From positions 1 through 40,278 of the forward strand of contig JAFRFY010000083.1 in NCBI GenBank assembly GCA_017434085.1: a DNA stretch of 40,278 bases. Reading direction: 5' to 3'. The notes under the pieces were generated by a model. It saw only the letters and a program-made list of their open reading frames with translations. It ran no database searches and was not told where the DNA came from. The translations under genes and the position numbers were made by a program. Every line of letters starts with the position of its first letter. Within the stretch, counting starts at the first letter, position 1. Shown here piece after piece: positions 1 through 8,185 of this stretch. The stretch comes from Clostridia bacterium. Its GTDB lineage: Bacteria > Bacillota > Clostridia > Christensenellales > Aristaeellaceae.

Positions 1-49
1 ATAATGTATTTGCTGTTCTTGTTTCATATCAGTTACATTATACAGCAAA

Positions 50-110
50 AAGCGGAGTTGTTCTACTCGAACTTCTCCGCTTCTTTTGTTGTTCTCCGCT
101 TCTTTTGTTG
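50..110 (+). terminator. terminator-like hairpin with duplicated right arm
   Basis: AAGCGGAG (50-57) can pair with CTCCGCTT (75-82), followed by a T-rich run, which looks like the end of a gene lying before the window. The 19-base unit holding the right arm and T-rich tail (73-91) is repeated exactly at 92-110, so the left arm has two possible partners. No gene is visible in bases 1-307; the open frame over 4-411 has no family resemblance and overlaps the MscS start. Confidence 0.5.
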
Positions 111-187
111 TTTGATGCTGATTGTTAGTGCAACAGCCCCTGAGAGGTCGTTCTCCCGCAAGAAAACGCGAAGTCCCCATTTTCTGC

Positions 188-216
188 TTGTTTCCTCCCT
201 CCAGTTGTGTTATAAT
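188..216 (+). promoter_or_regulatory. sigma-A-type promoter for the MscS gene
   Basis: TTGTTT (188-193) and TATAAT (211-216) are separated by exactly 17 bases. The predicted start near 223 leaves a leader of about 85 bases before the ATG at 308. Confidence 0.6.
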
Positions 217-307
217 CCCATTAAATACAATGATATGCCAAACGCGCCGGAGGGACGGGGACGCCGATACGGCGCGGAGATGAATACTTACCGAAGAGGA
301 CGCCATT

Positions 308-1138
308 ATGCTCGACATCATCAAAAGGTATCCGACGCTCTGGGAGGCGATCAAGCTGGTCGTCGTCGCCCTGCTCACGTTCATCGGGGTGACGTTCGTG
401 CTATGGTTTGAGAGGAAGCTCACCAAGCGGCTGATGCGCAAGTGGAACAACATCAACATGCGCTTTGTGGAGAGCATCGTGCGCTTCGTGATCGTGTTTG
501 TGGCGGCCCAGTGGGTGGTCATGTACTCGCCCCTCACGAGCTCCTTCGGCAGGGTGCTGTTCCAGGGCACGACGGTCATCGCGGCCATCGCGGGCTTTGC
601 CGCGCAGCCGGTGATCGCCGACATGATCTGCGGGCTGATGCTCTCCGCCACGAGGCCGTTCAACATCGGCGACAGGATCGAGCTGGAGGACGGCACCGCC
701 GGCATCGTGAAGGACATCACGCTGCGCCACGTGACGCTGCAGCTCATCGACACGATGGTGAAGATCATCCCCAACAGCAAGCTCAACGGCATGGAGATTA
801 CCAACATGAGCTTCAAGTCCCAGTACCGCTCCATCCATATGCGGTTCAACGTCGCCTACGACGCCGATGCCGAGAAGGCCATCAAGGTCATATCGGACGC
901 GGTCGAACAGAGCGCGTGGACCGTCCCCGGCAAGGCGGGCGCCTACGGGCCGGTGTACTTCATCGAATACGCCGACAGCGCCCTGGTGATGGCGACGACG
1001 GTCTACTACGCGCCGTCCACGCCCACAGAGGTTGTCAGGAGCGACGTCAACCGGCGGGTCAAGCGCGCGCTGGACGAAAACGGCATCGAGATTCCGTACA
1101 ACTACGTGAACGTCGTGATGAAATCGGGAAGGGAATAG
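308..1138 (+). CDS. MscS-family small-conductance mechanosensitive channel
   Basis: A 276-residue membrane protein of usual small-MscS length. Hydrophobic segments lie at about residues 16-36, 57-80 and 85-115. The third is the glycine/alanine-rich pore helix (IAAIAGFAAQPVIADMICG) followed by the conserved run RPFNIGDRIEL that opens the cytoplasmic beta domain; IIPNSKLNGMEITNMS follows, as in the family. Such channels open under membrane tension and release solutes on osmotic downshock. The ATG at 308 has AAGAGGA seven bases upstream. It appears to be a single gene with its own promoter; the next gene starts 54 bases after the stop with a strong ribosome binding site and may be read through. 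Confidence 0.9.
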   Translation: MLDIIKRYPTLWEAIKLVVVALLTFIGVTFVLWFERKLTKRLMRKWNNINMRFVESIVRFVIVFVAAQWVVMYSPLTSSFGRVLFQGTTVIAAIAGFAAQPVIADMICGLMLSATRPFNIGDRIELEDGTAGIVKDITLRHVTLQLIDTMVKIIPNSKLNGMEITNMSFKSQYRSIHMRFNVAYDADAEKAIKVISDAVEQSAWTVPGKAGAYGPVYFIEYADSALVMATTVYYAPSTPTEVVRSDVNRRVKRALDENGIEIPYNYVNVVMKSGRE

Positions 1139-1191
1139 AAGCGCCGCCACGGCGACGCCTGGTATAAAATCATCAAGGGAGGTCATCGCTC

Positions 1192-1731
1192 ATGAAAAAA
1201 CTGCTCTCAACGCTCCTCGCCCTGCTGCTCGTACTGTCCGCTGTGTGCCTGGCGGAAGCCGACGCCTTCTCCACCTTCGACCACGTCGTGGGCTCGGCGG
1301 GCGGCGGACGGTACGAATACTACGATTTCCCGGACATCTCCCTGCTCATCCCGGAGGACTGGAAGGGCCTGTACACCGTCGAGCAGCGGGAGGACAGCAT
1401 CTCCTTTTACCAGACGGCCAGCTATGAGAAGTTCGCCGAGAAGGGCCTCCCCGGCGGCGGCTTCCTGTTCGAGCTGGCGGCGTGCGAGGGCCTGGAATAC
1501 CAGCAGCTGCCGGCGTACAAATACCTGGGGTACAGCGAAAACGCCAAGCTGAACTTCTACCTCAGGCTGCCGTCCGACTACCCCGCCTATCCGGAGGAGG
1601 AGATCATGGCGGAGTACAACCGCATGGCCGAGGCGATCCAGCCGGTGGTCGCGGAGAAGGCCAGGATCCGGAAGAGCGGCCACTTCTATCCGGGCGACGT
1701 GGAAATCGAGGACGGCAACGGCTTGGCCTGA
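1192..1731 (+). CDS. secreted protein of unknown function
   Basis: 179 residues with a clear N-terminal signal peptide (MKKLLSTLLALLLVLSAVCL, cleavage likely before EADAF). There is a cysteine at residue 19 but no good lipobox, so anchoring is uncertain. The mature part has a stretch like small lipoproteins that carry a 'PEDW' segment (DISLLIPEDWKGLYTVEQ), a pattern often seen in uncharacterised clostridial exported proteins; I cannot name a family. AAGGGAGGT sits eight bases before the ATG. It lies between an MscS channel and a DUF3592-like membrane protein, all on one strand, suggesting an envelope role only by context. Confidence 0.7.
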   Translation: MKKLLSTLLALLLVLSAVCLAEADAFSTFDHVVGSAGGGRYEYYDFPDISLLIPEDWKGLYTVEQREDSISFYQTASYEKFAEKGLPGGGFLFELAACEGLEYQQLPAYKYLGYSENAKLNFYLRLPSDYPAYPEEEIMAEYNRMAEAIQPVVAEKARIRKSGHFYPGDVEIEDGNGLA

Positions 1732-1763
1732 TCACGACGCCCGACCACAGGAGGAAACATGCC

Positions 1764-2240
1764 GTGAAGACAATCCTCTGCTTCTGCGCCCTTTCCCTGA
1801 TCGGCTGGGCCTGCTTCATCCGCGGAGCCGTGCTCACCCGCAGGTACAGGGCCAAAGCCTCCCGCGAGACCGCCATGGCGGAGGCCACGATCACCGCCTA
1901 CGAGAAGAAGGAACACGCCATGGGCCGGGGGCGCACGGCGACCGCGTACTACCCGGTGGTGCGGTTCGGCTTTCCGGGGCGGAAGGGGGAGGCCGCCTCA
2001 GCGCACGAGATTACCGCCACGGCGTCCTTCTACTTCCTTGAACCCATACTGCCCGGCGACAGTAAGCCGCCGGCGGAGGGGAGCGCCGTGAACGTGTATT
2101 ACGACCCGGAGAACCCGCTGAGCTTCCACCTGGAGGCGGACCGGAATGAGACCGGGTACGCGATGATGCGCCTGGGCGGGTATATCATCGCCTTCGCGGC
2201 GGCGGTGAGCATCGTCTGCGGCGTGATACTGAAATGGTGA
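1764..2240 (+). CDS. DUF3592-like membrane protein
   Basis: 158 residues if translation begins at the GTG at 1764, which has AGGAGG (1749-1754) nine bases upstream; the closer ATG at 1759 stops after two codons. There is one membrane helix at each end (residues 1-20 and about 132-155). Between them lies a beta-rich loop beginning ATITAYEKKEHAMGRG with YYPVVRFGF and VNVYYDPENP, the typical pattern of DUF3592 proteins (a short extracytoplasmic domain ending in 'YDP.NP'). Function of that family is unknown. The start is 32 bases after the previous stop, so co-transcription is likely. Confidence 0.75.
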   Translation: MKTILCFCALSLIGWACFIRGAVLTRRYRAKASRETAMAEATITAYEKKEHAMGRGRTATAYYPVVRFGFPGRKGEAASAHEITATASFYFLEPILPGDSKPPAEGSAVNVYYDPENPLSFHLEADRNETGYAMMRLGGYIIAFAAAVSIVCGVILKW

Positions 2241-2323
2241 CCCCCGGACGATCTCCGGTATGCGTTGCTATGATAAGGTGAAGCCCCCACACGACCGACC
2301 TATGAAAAATGAGGAGGAATATC

Positions 2324-3403
2324 ATGAAAAAGACGTTGACTCTGCTGCTTGCGCTGATACTGGCGCTGTCCCTGGGCTGCTCCGCCCTCGCCGTGAACGA
2401 GGACGTGGAGGGCGAGCTGGTGATCTACACCTCCATGTACCCCTTCGTGATCGACATGATGAACGAGGCCATCCAGCAGGAGTTCCCGAACCTGACCCCC
2501 GGCATCGACGGCAGCTTCTTCTTCTACGCCGGCACCAGCAAGCTGATCACCAAGATCTACGGCGAGATGGGCGACAAGCGGGACCAGCCGCTGGAGTGCG
2601 ACATGTTCATGGTGGCCGAGCCCGCCTTCTCGCTGGAGCTGAAGGACTACGGCTACCTGCACGACTTCGAGGTGGAGGATGCCGAGAACCGCCTGCGCTT
2701 CCCCTACGACGAGGAGGGCTTCTGGTACCCGGTGCGCGTGTGCAACATGGTGCTGGCGTACAACCCGGAGATGGTGGACGCCTGGGCCGCGAAGGGCGTG
2801 AGCATCCCCAAATCCTTCAAGGATTTTGCCTATGACCCGGCGCTCAAGGGCTACATCTCCATGGGCGACCCCATGACCAGCGGCACGGCCTACGCGGCGG
2901 TGTGTTCCCTGCTGGAGCAGTACGGCGAGGAGTATCTGGACAAGCTGGGCGAGAACAAGGTCATGCGCGAGTCCGGCTCCACCGCCATCGCCAAGCTGCA
3001 GTCGGGCGAGTGCGCGGCCATCATGATCCTCGAGGAGTCCGTGCTCAAGTACATCGACGACGAGGCCGCCAACGGCAACGACGTTTCCAACATTGAGGTC
3101 ATCTACCCCGAGGACGGCGTGGTGCTGATCCCCTCCACGGTGATGATCGTGGCCGAGGAGTACTCCAAAAACGTCAACACCGAGGCCGCCGAGGCCGTGG
3201 CCCAGTGGCTGCTCACCGAGGACGCCCAGAGGCTCATCATGAAGGGGTACATGCACTCGGTGCTCAAGGATATGGCCGATTATCCCGCCCACTCCGTCGA
3301 CACCGACAGCCTGATCGAAAAGGACATCGGCGTGGACTGGGAGTATGCCTACAAAAACCGCGAGGCCATCAACAACCTCTGGACGGAGAAGGTCACGCAA
3401 TAA
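2324..3403 (+). CDS. iron(III)-type ABC transporter substrate-binding protein
   Basis: 359 residues from the ATG at 2324, which has AGGAGG at 2312-2317; an in-frame start five codons earlier lacks such a site. The signal peptide is followed by a type II periplasmic-binding fold of the FbpA/SBP_bac_6 group: ELVIYTSMYPFVIDMMNEAI, then FFYAGTSKLITKI, MTSGTAYAAVCSLLEQYG and IPSTVMIVAEEYSKN. It should capture ligand outside the cell for the adjacent permease and ATPase. Ferric iron is the commonest ligand, but the paired tyrosines of true ferric-binding proteins are not obvious, so 2-aminoethylphosphonate, polyamine or thiamine-like ligands are possible. A cysteine at residue 21 (SLGCSA) is a weak lipobox at best. 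Confidence 0.85.
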   Translation: MKKTLTLLLALILALSLGCSALAVNEDVEGELVIYTSMYPFVIDMMNEAIQQEFPNLTPGIDGSFFFYAGTSKLITKIYGEMGDKRDQPLECDMFMVAEPAFSLELKDYGYLHDFEVEDAENRLRFPYDEEGFWYPVRVCNMVLAYNPEMVDAWAAKGVSIPKSFKDFAYDPALKGYISMGDPMTSGTAYAAVCSLLEQYGEEYLDKLGENKVMRESGSTAIAKLQSGECAAIMILEESVLKYIDDEAANGNDVSNIEVIYPEDGVVLIPSTVMIVAEEYSKNVNTEAAEAVAQWLLTEDAQRLIMKGYMHSVLKDMADYPAHSVDTDSLIEKDIGVDWEYAYKNREAINNLWTEKVTQ

Positions 3404-3412
3404 GCATCCGAT

Positions 3413-5821
3413 ATGAACAGAAGAGCGTATTTGACGAAAATCGGGCTGGCTCTGGGCTTCCTGCTCGGAGCCGCCCTGGTTTTCATGGGGTATAAGGGGC
3501 TGACGGCCTTTCAGCAATCCGGCTTCACCTCCGAGAGCGCCTACACGGTGATCTACCGCCTGTCCGACGCGGTGTCGGCGGCGTGGGAGGACCGGCTGTC
3601 GCCCGAGCTGGACCGGCTGTCCGGGGATGAACGCGACAAAGTGGATCAGATCGCCCGGGAATTGGCATCGCAGGACGATGATATTCCGCGGGAGGCGGTG
3701 TACAAGCGCCTCTACGCCGAGTACCTGATCGGCGGCCCCAAGGTGAGCACCGCCGCGAAGAAAGCCGTCACATCCCTGTCGGGGGACGCGGCTACGGACT
3801 TCCGGCGGGCGCTGCTTCAATGCCTGCTGGATGAAGACGCCCCCGTCCCCACCCGGGCGGAGAAGCTGGCGGGGGACGCGACGGGCGCCGAGCGCCAGGC
3901 CGCGCTGATGCAGGCGCTGTTCGTGAGCCTCGGCTCCACGGAGGCCGGGGTGACCAATCACGTCAACGCCTTCAAGAAGACCGTGCGCGGCAAGGCGGCG
4001 CAGGAGGCGGCGCTTAACATGATCGCCGCGGGCACGCTCAACGCGCTGTGGCAGTTCATCGTGGGCCACAGCCGCACCGTCATGCTGATCGGGGCGCTGT
4101 TCATGCTCAACGCCGCGCTGCTCTGGCTGCTGATGGGCTCGGAAAAGCGCTGGGCGCTCGACGTGAAGTGGCTCGTCATCATGCTCATCATCGACTTCAT
4201 GCTGGTGTTCCAGCTGCTGCCGGTGGTCTACATGACCTTCAAGGGGCTGTTCCCGGAGGGGCGATTCTCGCTGTCCACTTTAAAGCGCCTGACCGGCTAC
4301 CCGCTGAACCTGGAGGCGCTCAAGAACACGCTCATCGCCTCGACGGTCACCATGGTGCTGGGCACGCTGATCGCCTTCCCGCTGGCGTGGCTGGTGGGGC
4401 GCACGGACCTTTACGGGCGCAAATTCTTCCGCGGGCTGTTCGTGATGACCTACATGGTGCCGCCGTATGTGGGGGCGATGGCGTGGCTTCGGCTGATGAA
4501 CCCCAACGCCGGCACGATCAACCAGTGGCTGCGGGCGCTGTTTCACCTGAGCGACGCCCCCGGCCCGCTGAACGTGTACACGCTGGGCGGCCTGATCTGG
4601 GTGCTCACCACGTTCTACTACCCCTATGCCTTCATCACCATCAGCCGCGCCATGGAGAAGATGGACCCCTCGCTGGAGGAGGCCAGCCGCATCTCCGGCG
4701 CGACGCCCCTAAAGACCGTGTTTACCGTCACGCTGCCCATGATGATGCCTTCGCTGATCGCCGGGGCGCTATTGGTGTTCGTGTCGGCGGCGAGCTGCTA
4801 CGGCATACCGTCCATCATCGGCACGCCGGGCAACGTGAACACCGTCACCACCCGCATCGTGGAGTTCGTGTCGCTGGGGCAGAAGGGCATGAACGACGCC
4901 ACGGCGCTGTCGGTGTTCCTGATGGCCGTGGCGCTGGCGATACTGTTCGTGTCGGACGTGGTGCTGGCGAAGAAGCAGTACATCACCGTGTCGGGCAAGT
5001 CCACGCGCCCGGCGGTGGTGGAGCTTCGCGGGGCGCGCCTCCCGCTGACGGCGCTGGTGTCGCTGTTCGCGGTGATCGTGGTGCTGCTGCCCTTTGCGAC
5101 GATACTGACCACGTCGTTCAAGATCGACATCGGCAAGGCCGTGACGGCGCCGGGCAACTTTACGCTCTCCAACTGGAGGACGGTGTTCGCCCGCGCTGAG
5201 ACCCTCTCCTGCCTCAAGAACTCGCTGGTGTTCGCCGCGGTCACCGCCACGGCGGGCCTGCTGATCGCCTGCGTGATGAGCTACCTGTTGCAGCGCACGC
5301 GCATCCGGGGCCGGAGCATCCCCAACTTCCTGATCACGCTGGGCTCCGGCACGCCGTCGGTGGTCATCGCGCTGGGGCTGATCATGACCATGCGCGGCGG
5401 CTTCGGCGTGAACATCTACGGCACCGCGACCATACTCATCATCGCCTACCTCATCAAGTACCTGATGATGGGCATGCGCACGGTGGTCTCGGCCATGAGC
5501 CAGATCCACGTGTCGCTGGAGGAGTGCAGCCAGGTGTCCGGCGCGAGCTGGCTTAAGACCATGCGCCGCATCACCGTGCCGCTGATCTTTCCCTCCATCG
5601 CGGCGGGCTGGTTTTTGATATTCATCCCCAGCTTCTACGAGCTGTCGATGACCACGCTTTTGTACTCCAGCACCACCAAGACCATCGGCTTCCAGCTCTA
5701 TGAGACCTGGACCTTCACCTCCCAGCCCATGAGCTGCGCCATGGCCTTCGGCATACTGCTGTTCGTGGGGCTTCTGAACCTGCTTTTAAACCGGCTGACC
5801 AAGGGCGAATTTTCCATTTGA
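3413..5821 (+). CDS. fused double-permease ABC transporter subunit, iron(III) type
   Basis: 802 residues holding two binding-protein-dependent permease modules in one chain. The EAA-type loops that contact the ATPase are at about residue 423 (ASRISGATPLKTVFTVTLP) and 703 (CSQVSGASWLKTMRRITVP). A helix at residues 7-27 is followed by about 190 mostly charged residues predicted outside the membrane, then a second helix and the two modules. FbpB/AfuB-like permeases are fused in this way, but they are usually shorter and this front domain is unusual. It begins nine bases after the binding-protein stop. Membrane channel for the importer encoded by 2324-6909. Confidence 0.88.
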   Translation: MNRRAYLTKIGLALGFLLGAALVFMGYKGLTAFQQSGFTSESAYTVIYRLSDAVSAAWEDRLSPELDRLSGDERDKVDQIARELASQDDDIPREAVYKRLYAEYLIGGPKVSTAAKKAVTSLSGDAATDFRRALLQCLLDEDAPVPTRAEKLAGDATGAERQAALMQALFVSLGSTEAGVTNHVNAFKKTVRGKAAQEAALNMIAAGTLNALWQFIVGHSRTVMLIGALFMLNAALLWLLMGSEKRWALDVKWLVIMLIIDFMLVFQLLPVVYMTFKGLFPEGRFSLSTLKRLTGYPLNLEALKNTLIASTVTMVLGTLIAFPLAWLVGRTDLYGRKFFRGLFVMTYMVPPYVGAMAWLRLMNPNAGTINQWLRALFHLSDAPGPLNVYTLGGLIWVLTTFYYPYAFITISRAMEKMDPSLEEASRISGATPLKTVFTVTLPMMMPSLIAGALLVFVSAASCYGIPSIIGTPGNVNTVTTRIVEFVSLGQKGMNDATALSVFLMAVALAILFVSDVVLAKKQYITVSGKSTRPAVVELRGARLPLTALVSLFAVIVVLLPFATILTTSFKIDIGKAVTAPGNFTLSNWRTVFARAETLSCLKNSLVFAAVTATAGLLIACVMSYLLQRTRIRGRSIPNFLITLGSGTPSVVIALGLIMTMRGGFGVNIYGTATILIIAYLIKYLMMGMRTVVSAMSQIHVSLEECSQVSGASWLKTMRRITVPLIFPSIAAGWFLIFIPSFYELSMTTLLYSSTTKTIGFQLYETWTFTSQPMSCAMAFGILLFVGLLNLLLNRLTKGEFSI

Positions 5822-5835
5822 AGGGAGTCAAGCGC

Positions 5836-6909
5836 ATGTCCACGATCACGATCAAAAACGTCACCAAGGCCTTCGGCGACAAGGTGGTGCTGCAGGCGTT
5901 CGACGCGACCTTCCAGGACGGGGAATTCATCACGCTGCTGGGGCCCTCCGGCTGCGGCAAGACCACCATGCTGCGCATCATCGCGGGCTTCGAGCGCCCC
6001 ACCTCCGGCGAGGTGTACATCGACGAGCAACTGGTCTCCGGCGGCAAAACCTTCGTGCCCCCGGAAAAGCGGGGCATCGGCATGGTGTTTCAGAGCTACG
6101 CCGTGTGGCCGCACATGAACGTGTACGACAACGTGGCCTACCCGCTGACCATCCAGAAGGTCGGGAAGGCCGACATCGAAAGGCGCGTGGCCCGGGTGCT
6201 GGAGATCACGCATTTGAGCCAGTACGCCCGGCGTCTGCCCAGCCAGCTCTCCGGCGGACAGCAGCAGCGCGTGGCGCTGGCCCGGGCGCTGGTGGCGGAG
6301 CCGAAGCTTTTGCTGCTGGACGAGCCGCTGTCCAACCTGGACGCCAAGCTTCGGGAATCCATGCGCTTTGAGATCAAGGAGATCCAGAAAAAGCTGGGCA
6401 TCACCGTGGTATACGTCACCCACGACCAGACCGAGGCCATGGCCATGAGCGACAGGATATTCGTCATCAACGGCGGAGCGGTGCAGCAGTCCGGCGCGCC
6501 GGAGGCGATCTACAACCGCCCCGTGAACCAGTTCGTGGCGGACTTCCTGGGCAAGGTGGACTTCTTCAAGGGCGAGGTCAAAAACGGGCGCATCGTCTTT
6601 GCGGAGATGGGCGGGCAGTCCGTCGCCTATGACGGGGATATGACCGGCAGGGTCGACGTGGCCGCGCGCCCCGAGAACATACGCTTTGACGACGGCGGGG
6701 AGCTTCAGGGCACGCTGGAGACGCACTACTACCTGGGCGATGTGGACGACTGCCGCGTCCGGGTGGGGGACAGGCTGGTGCGCGTCATCGCCGACGGCTA
6801 CGGCTACGCGGACCGCGTGCCCGGCCAGCGCGTGCGACTGAGCGTGCGCAGCTTCATGGTCTTCGAGGACGACGGCGCGCTGGAGCGCATGCTGGAGATC
6901 CAGACGTGA
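5836..6909 (+). CDS. ABC transporter ATP-binding protein, FbpC/PotA type
   Basis: 357 residues from the ATG at 5836; a TTG six codons earlier overlaps the permease stop and is less likely given AAGGGAG just before the ATG. Walker A GPSGCGKTT is at residues 36-44, signature LSGGQQQR at about 138, Walker B LLLLDEP at about 158 and the switch histidine in VTHDQTEAM. A C-terminal TOBE-like domain follows (from about residue 235; PEAIYNRPVNQFVADFLGKV precedes it), as in ferric-iron and polyamine importers. It energises the fused permease just upstream; the three genes form one operon. Confidence 0.92.
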   Translation: MSTITIKNVTKAFGDKVVLQAFDATFQDGEFITLLGPSGCGKTTMLRIIAGFERPTSGEVYIDEQLVSGGKTFVPPEKRGIGMVFQSYAVWPHMNVYDNVAYPLTIQKVGKADIERRVARVLEITHLSQYARRLPSQLSGGQQQRVALARALVAEPKLLLLDEPLSNLDAKLRESMRFEIKEIQKKLGITVVYVTHDQTEAMAMSDRIFVINGGAVQQSGAPEAIYNRPVNQFVADFLGKVDFFKGEVKNGRIVFAEMGGQSVAYDGDMTGRVDVAARPENIRFDDGGELQGTLETHYYLGDVDDCRVRVGDRLVRVIADGYGYADRVPGQRVRLSVRSFMVFEDDGALERMLEIQT

Positions 6910-6961
6910 GCGGGGAGAAGTCCTGAAATGTTAAAAATGGGTTATATCTCAAAAATAACGT

Positions 6962-6990
6962 TTGCGGTCTGAGGAGCGATGACGTATAAT
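6962..6990 (+). promoter_or_regulatory. possible promoter of a short transcript
   Basis: TATAAT at 6985-6990 lies 17 bases after TTGCGG (6962-6967; three of six consensus bases). With the terminator at 7045-7096 it would define an RNA of about 100 bases with no open frame of note. Tentative. Confidence 0.3.
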
Positions 6991-7044
6991 AAAATTTGAC
7001 AATTGAAGATGGTTTTGATGTTTTTTTGATAGCCGTCGTTATAT

Positions 7045-7096
7045 AACCGAAAAGAACATGTCTCTTGGGAGAGGTATGTTCTTTTTCGGTTTTTAA
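7045..7096 (+). terminator. intrinsic terminator
   Basis: AACCGAAAAGAACAT (7045-7059) pairs with ATGTTCTTTTTCGGTT (7076-7091), then a T run. It could end the iron-importer operon (136 bases after its stop) and/or a short RNA from the possible promoter at 6962-6990. Pairing also extends inwards. Confidence 0.75.
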
Positions 7097-7229
7097 CGGC
7101 GGCTTTTTTCTTCGCGGGAAGCTGGGGGATTACGGACACCTCATCCGCCCCTGACGCTTCGCTAGGCCCTACGGGCCGGGGCAGGAACTGTTGCGTTAAT
7201 GTATAGATGCACAAAACAATAAAGAAATA
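7097..7229. other. intergenic stretch without a gene
   Basis: With 6910-7096 this makes a 320-base gap after the iron importer. Apart from the promoter-like and terminator sites listed separately, I see no supported gene. Around 7136-7185 the bases CACCTCATCCGCCCC and CCCTACGGGCCGGGGC resemble pieces of intergenic repeats, as if several repeat scraps are joined here. Confidence 0.4.
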
Positions 7230-7232
7230 GTG

Positions 7233-7355
7233 CGGGCGATGAGGGCAGGCGCAAGCGCGGAAGCGCCCCTACGCCACACACTATATAAGGGACTTTTCAC
7301 GCATGGCAGAGGCTCAAAGCATATAAAATCTCTGCCTTCTCGTAGGGGCGATGCC
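7233..7355. repeat. inverted pair of hairpin-repeat fragments
   Basis: Read on the minus strand, 7273-7233 starts CGTAGGGGCG and ends TGCCCTCATCGCCCG, the two ends of the repeat found at 29413 and 35381, but with about 16 other bases replacing the middle. At 7341-7355 the first 15 bases of the same repeat (CGTAGGGGCGATGCC) occur on the plus strand. The two face each other around 67 bases that contain a further small hairpin (GGCAGAG/CTCTGCC). The AAA+ fragment begins immediately after the second piece. Confidence 0.6.
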
Positions 7356-8105
7356 ACAAATGACGACCTCGAATGGGTTTTTGAAGGATGCGCCGAGGCG
7401 GATGATCATCCAAGGGCCACCCGGAAGGATATGCTTGAGGGAGGCCGCACGGTGTATCGGCTCTCCTCCATCCAGGAAAGCTCAAAGGATATCGTCCTGA
7501 CGCAAAGCGGTAAGGAGAGTACGCCGACCCAAAGCGAAGTTGAGCTGATGTTCGACATGCTCATGGATGCCAATGCCATGATCCTTATGGTCGCGGGCAA
7601 CATGCCGGATGCCGACAACCAGGGCCACGGCGCGATCTACATCAGCCTGCCGGACAGGATGTCGCTTAGGATGCGCGCCGCGCTCAACATCGTCTTCCCC
7701 CGTACGGTGGTGGTGTTCGCGGGCTATCCCGACCAGATGGAAGCCTTCCTCGCCAGAAACCCGGGGCTCGGGTCGCGGGTGCCCATCCGGATCACCTTCA
7801 AGGACTACTCCGCGGACGATATGGTGGCCATCGCGGAGCTCGAGGCCAGGCGGAAAGGCTTTTCCATACAGCCCCGGGCCAGGGAAAAGCTCGCTGTGAT
7901 CTGCGAAGGCGCCGCGGGCAACGCGGAATCCGGCAACGGGCGCTTCTGCAGGAACCTCGTCGAGAGCGCGATCATGGGATATGCGTTAAGGGTGTACGGC
8001 GGCGACGCCGTCGAAGGCGCGTCCGGTTTCGAGCTGACCGCCGAGGACTTCCAGTCTCCGACCACTCGGGAGACGAATAAGAAGCCCTCCATCGGCTTTA
8101 ACTGA
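7356..8105 (+). pseudogene. 5'-truncated AAA+ ATPase remnant, CbbX/SpoVK-like
   Basis: An open frame of about 249 residues after the repeat scar. Its centre matches the second half of a CbbX/SpoVK-type AAA+ module: VVVFAGYPDQMEAFLARNPGL, then SRVPIRITFKDYSADDMVAI and a helical lid ending LVESAIMGYALRV. In the family a Walker A motif and an acidic Walker B lie before this; here neither is present, and the expected Walker B area reads MILMVAGNMPDAD. No convincing start codon with a ribosome binding site is seen. The simplest reading is a gene that lost its front to repeat-mediated rearrangement and is decaying, although the frame is still open to 8105. A divergent, ATP-independent protein is the alternative. 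Confidence 0.55.
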
Positions 8106-8133
8106 TCGCCGCGGGGCAAGCCGATATCGCGGG

Positions 8134-8177
8134 GGACGGTTCCGCGCGTCCGGTCATACCGGCGCACGGAACCGTCC
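8134..8177. terminator. hairpin between convergent genes
   Basis: GGACGGTTCCG (8134-8144) pairs perfectly with CGGAACCGTCC (8167-8177). It lies between the AAA+ remnant and the stop of the minus-strand Sel1 gene, with short T runs only, and could act in both directions. 'GGGACGGTTC...GAACCGTCC' hairpins recur in many clostridial genomes, from general knowledge. Confidence 0.55.
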
Positions 8178-8185
8178 TTCTGCGT

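Noticed and set aside
4..411. 135-codon frame at the left edge
   Set aside because: It crosses a terminator hairpin, a promoter and the MscS start, and its second half is the MscS gene in another frame.
7233..7355. A complete miniature transposon (MITE)
   Set aside because: The facing ends are fragments of a repeat that also occurs singly, and no target-site duplication is visible at the borders.
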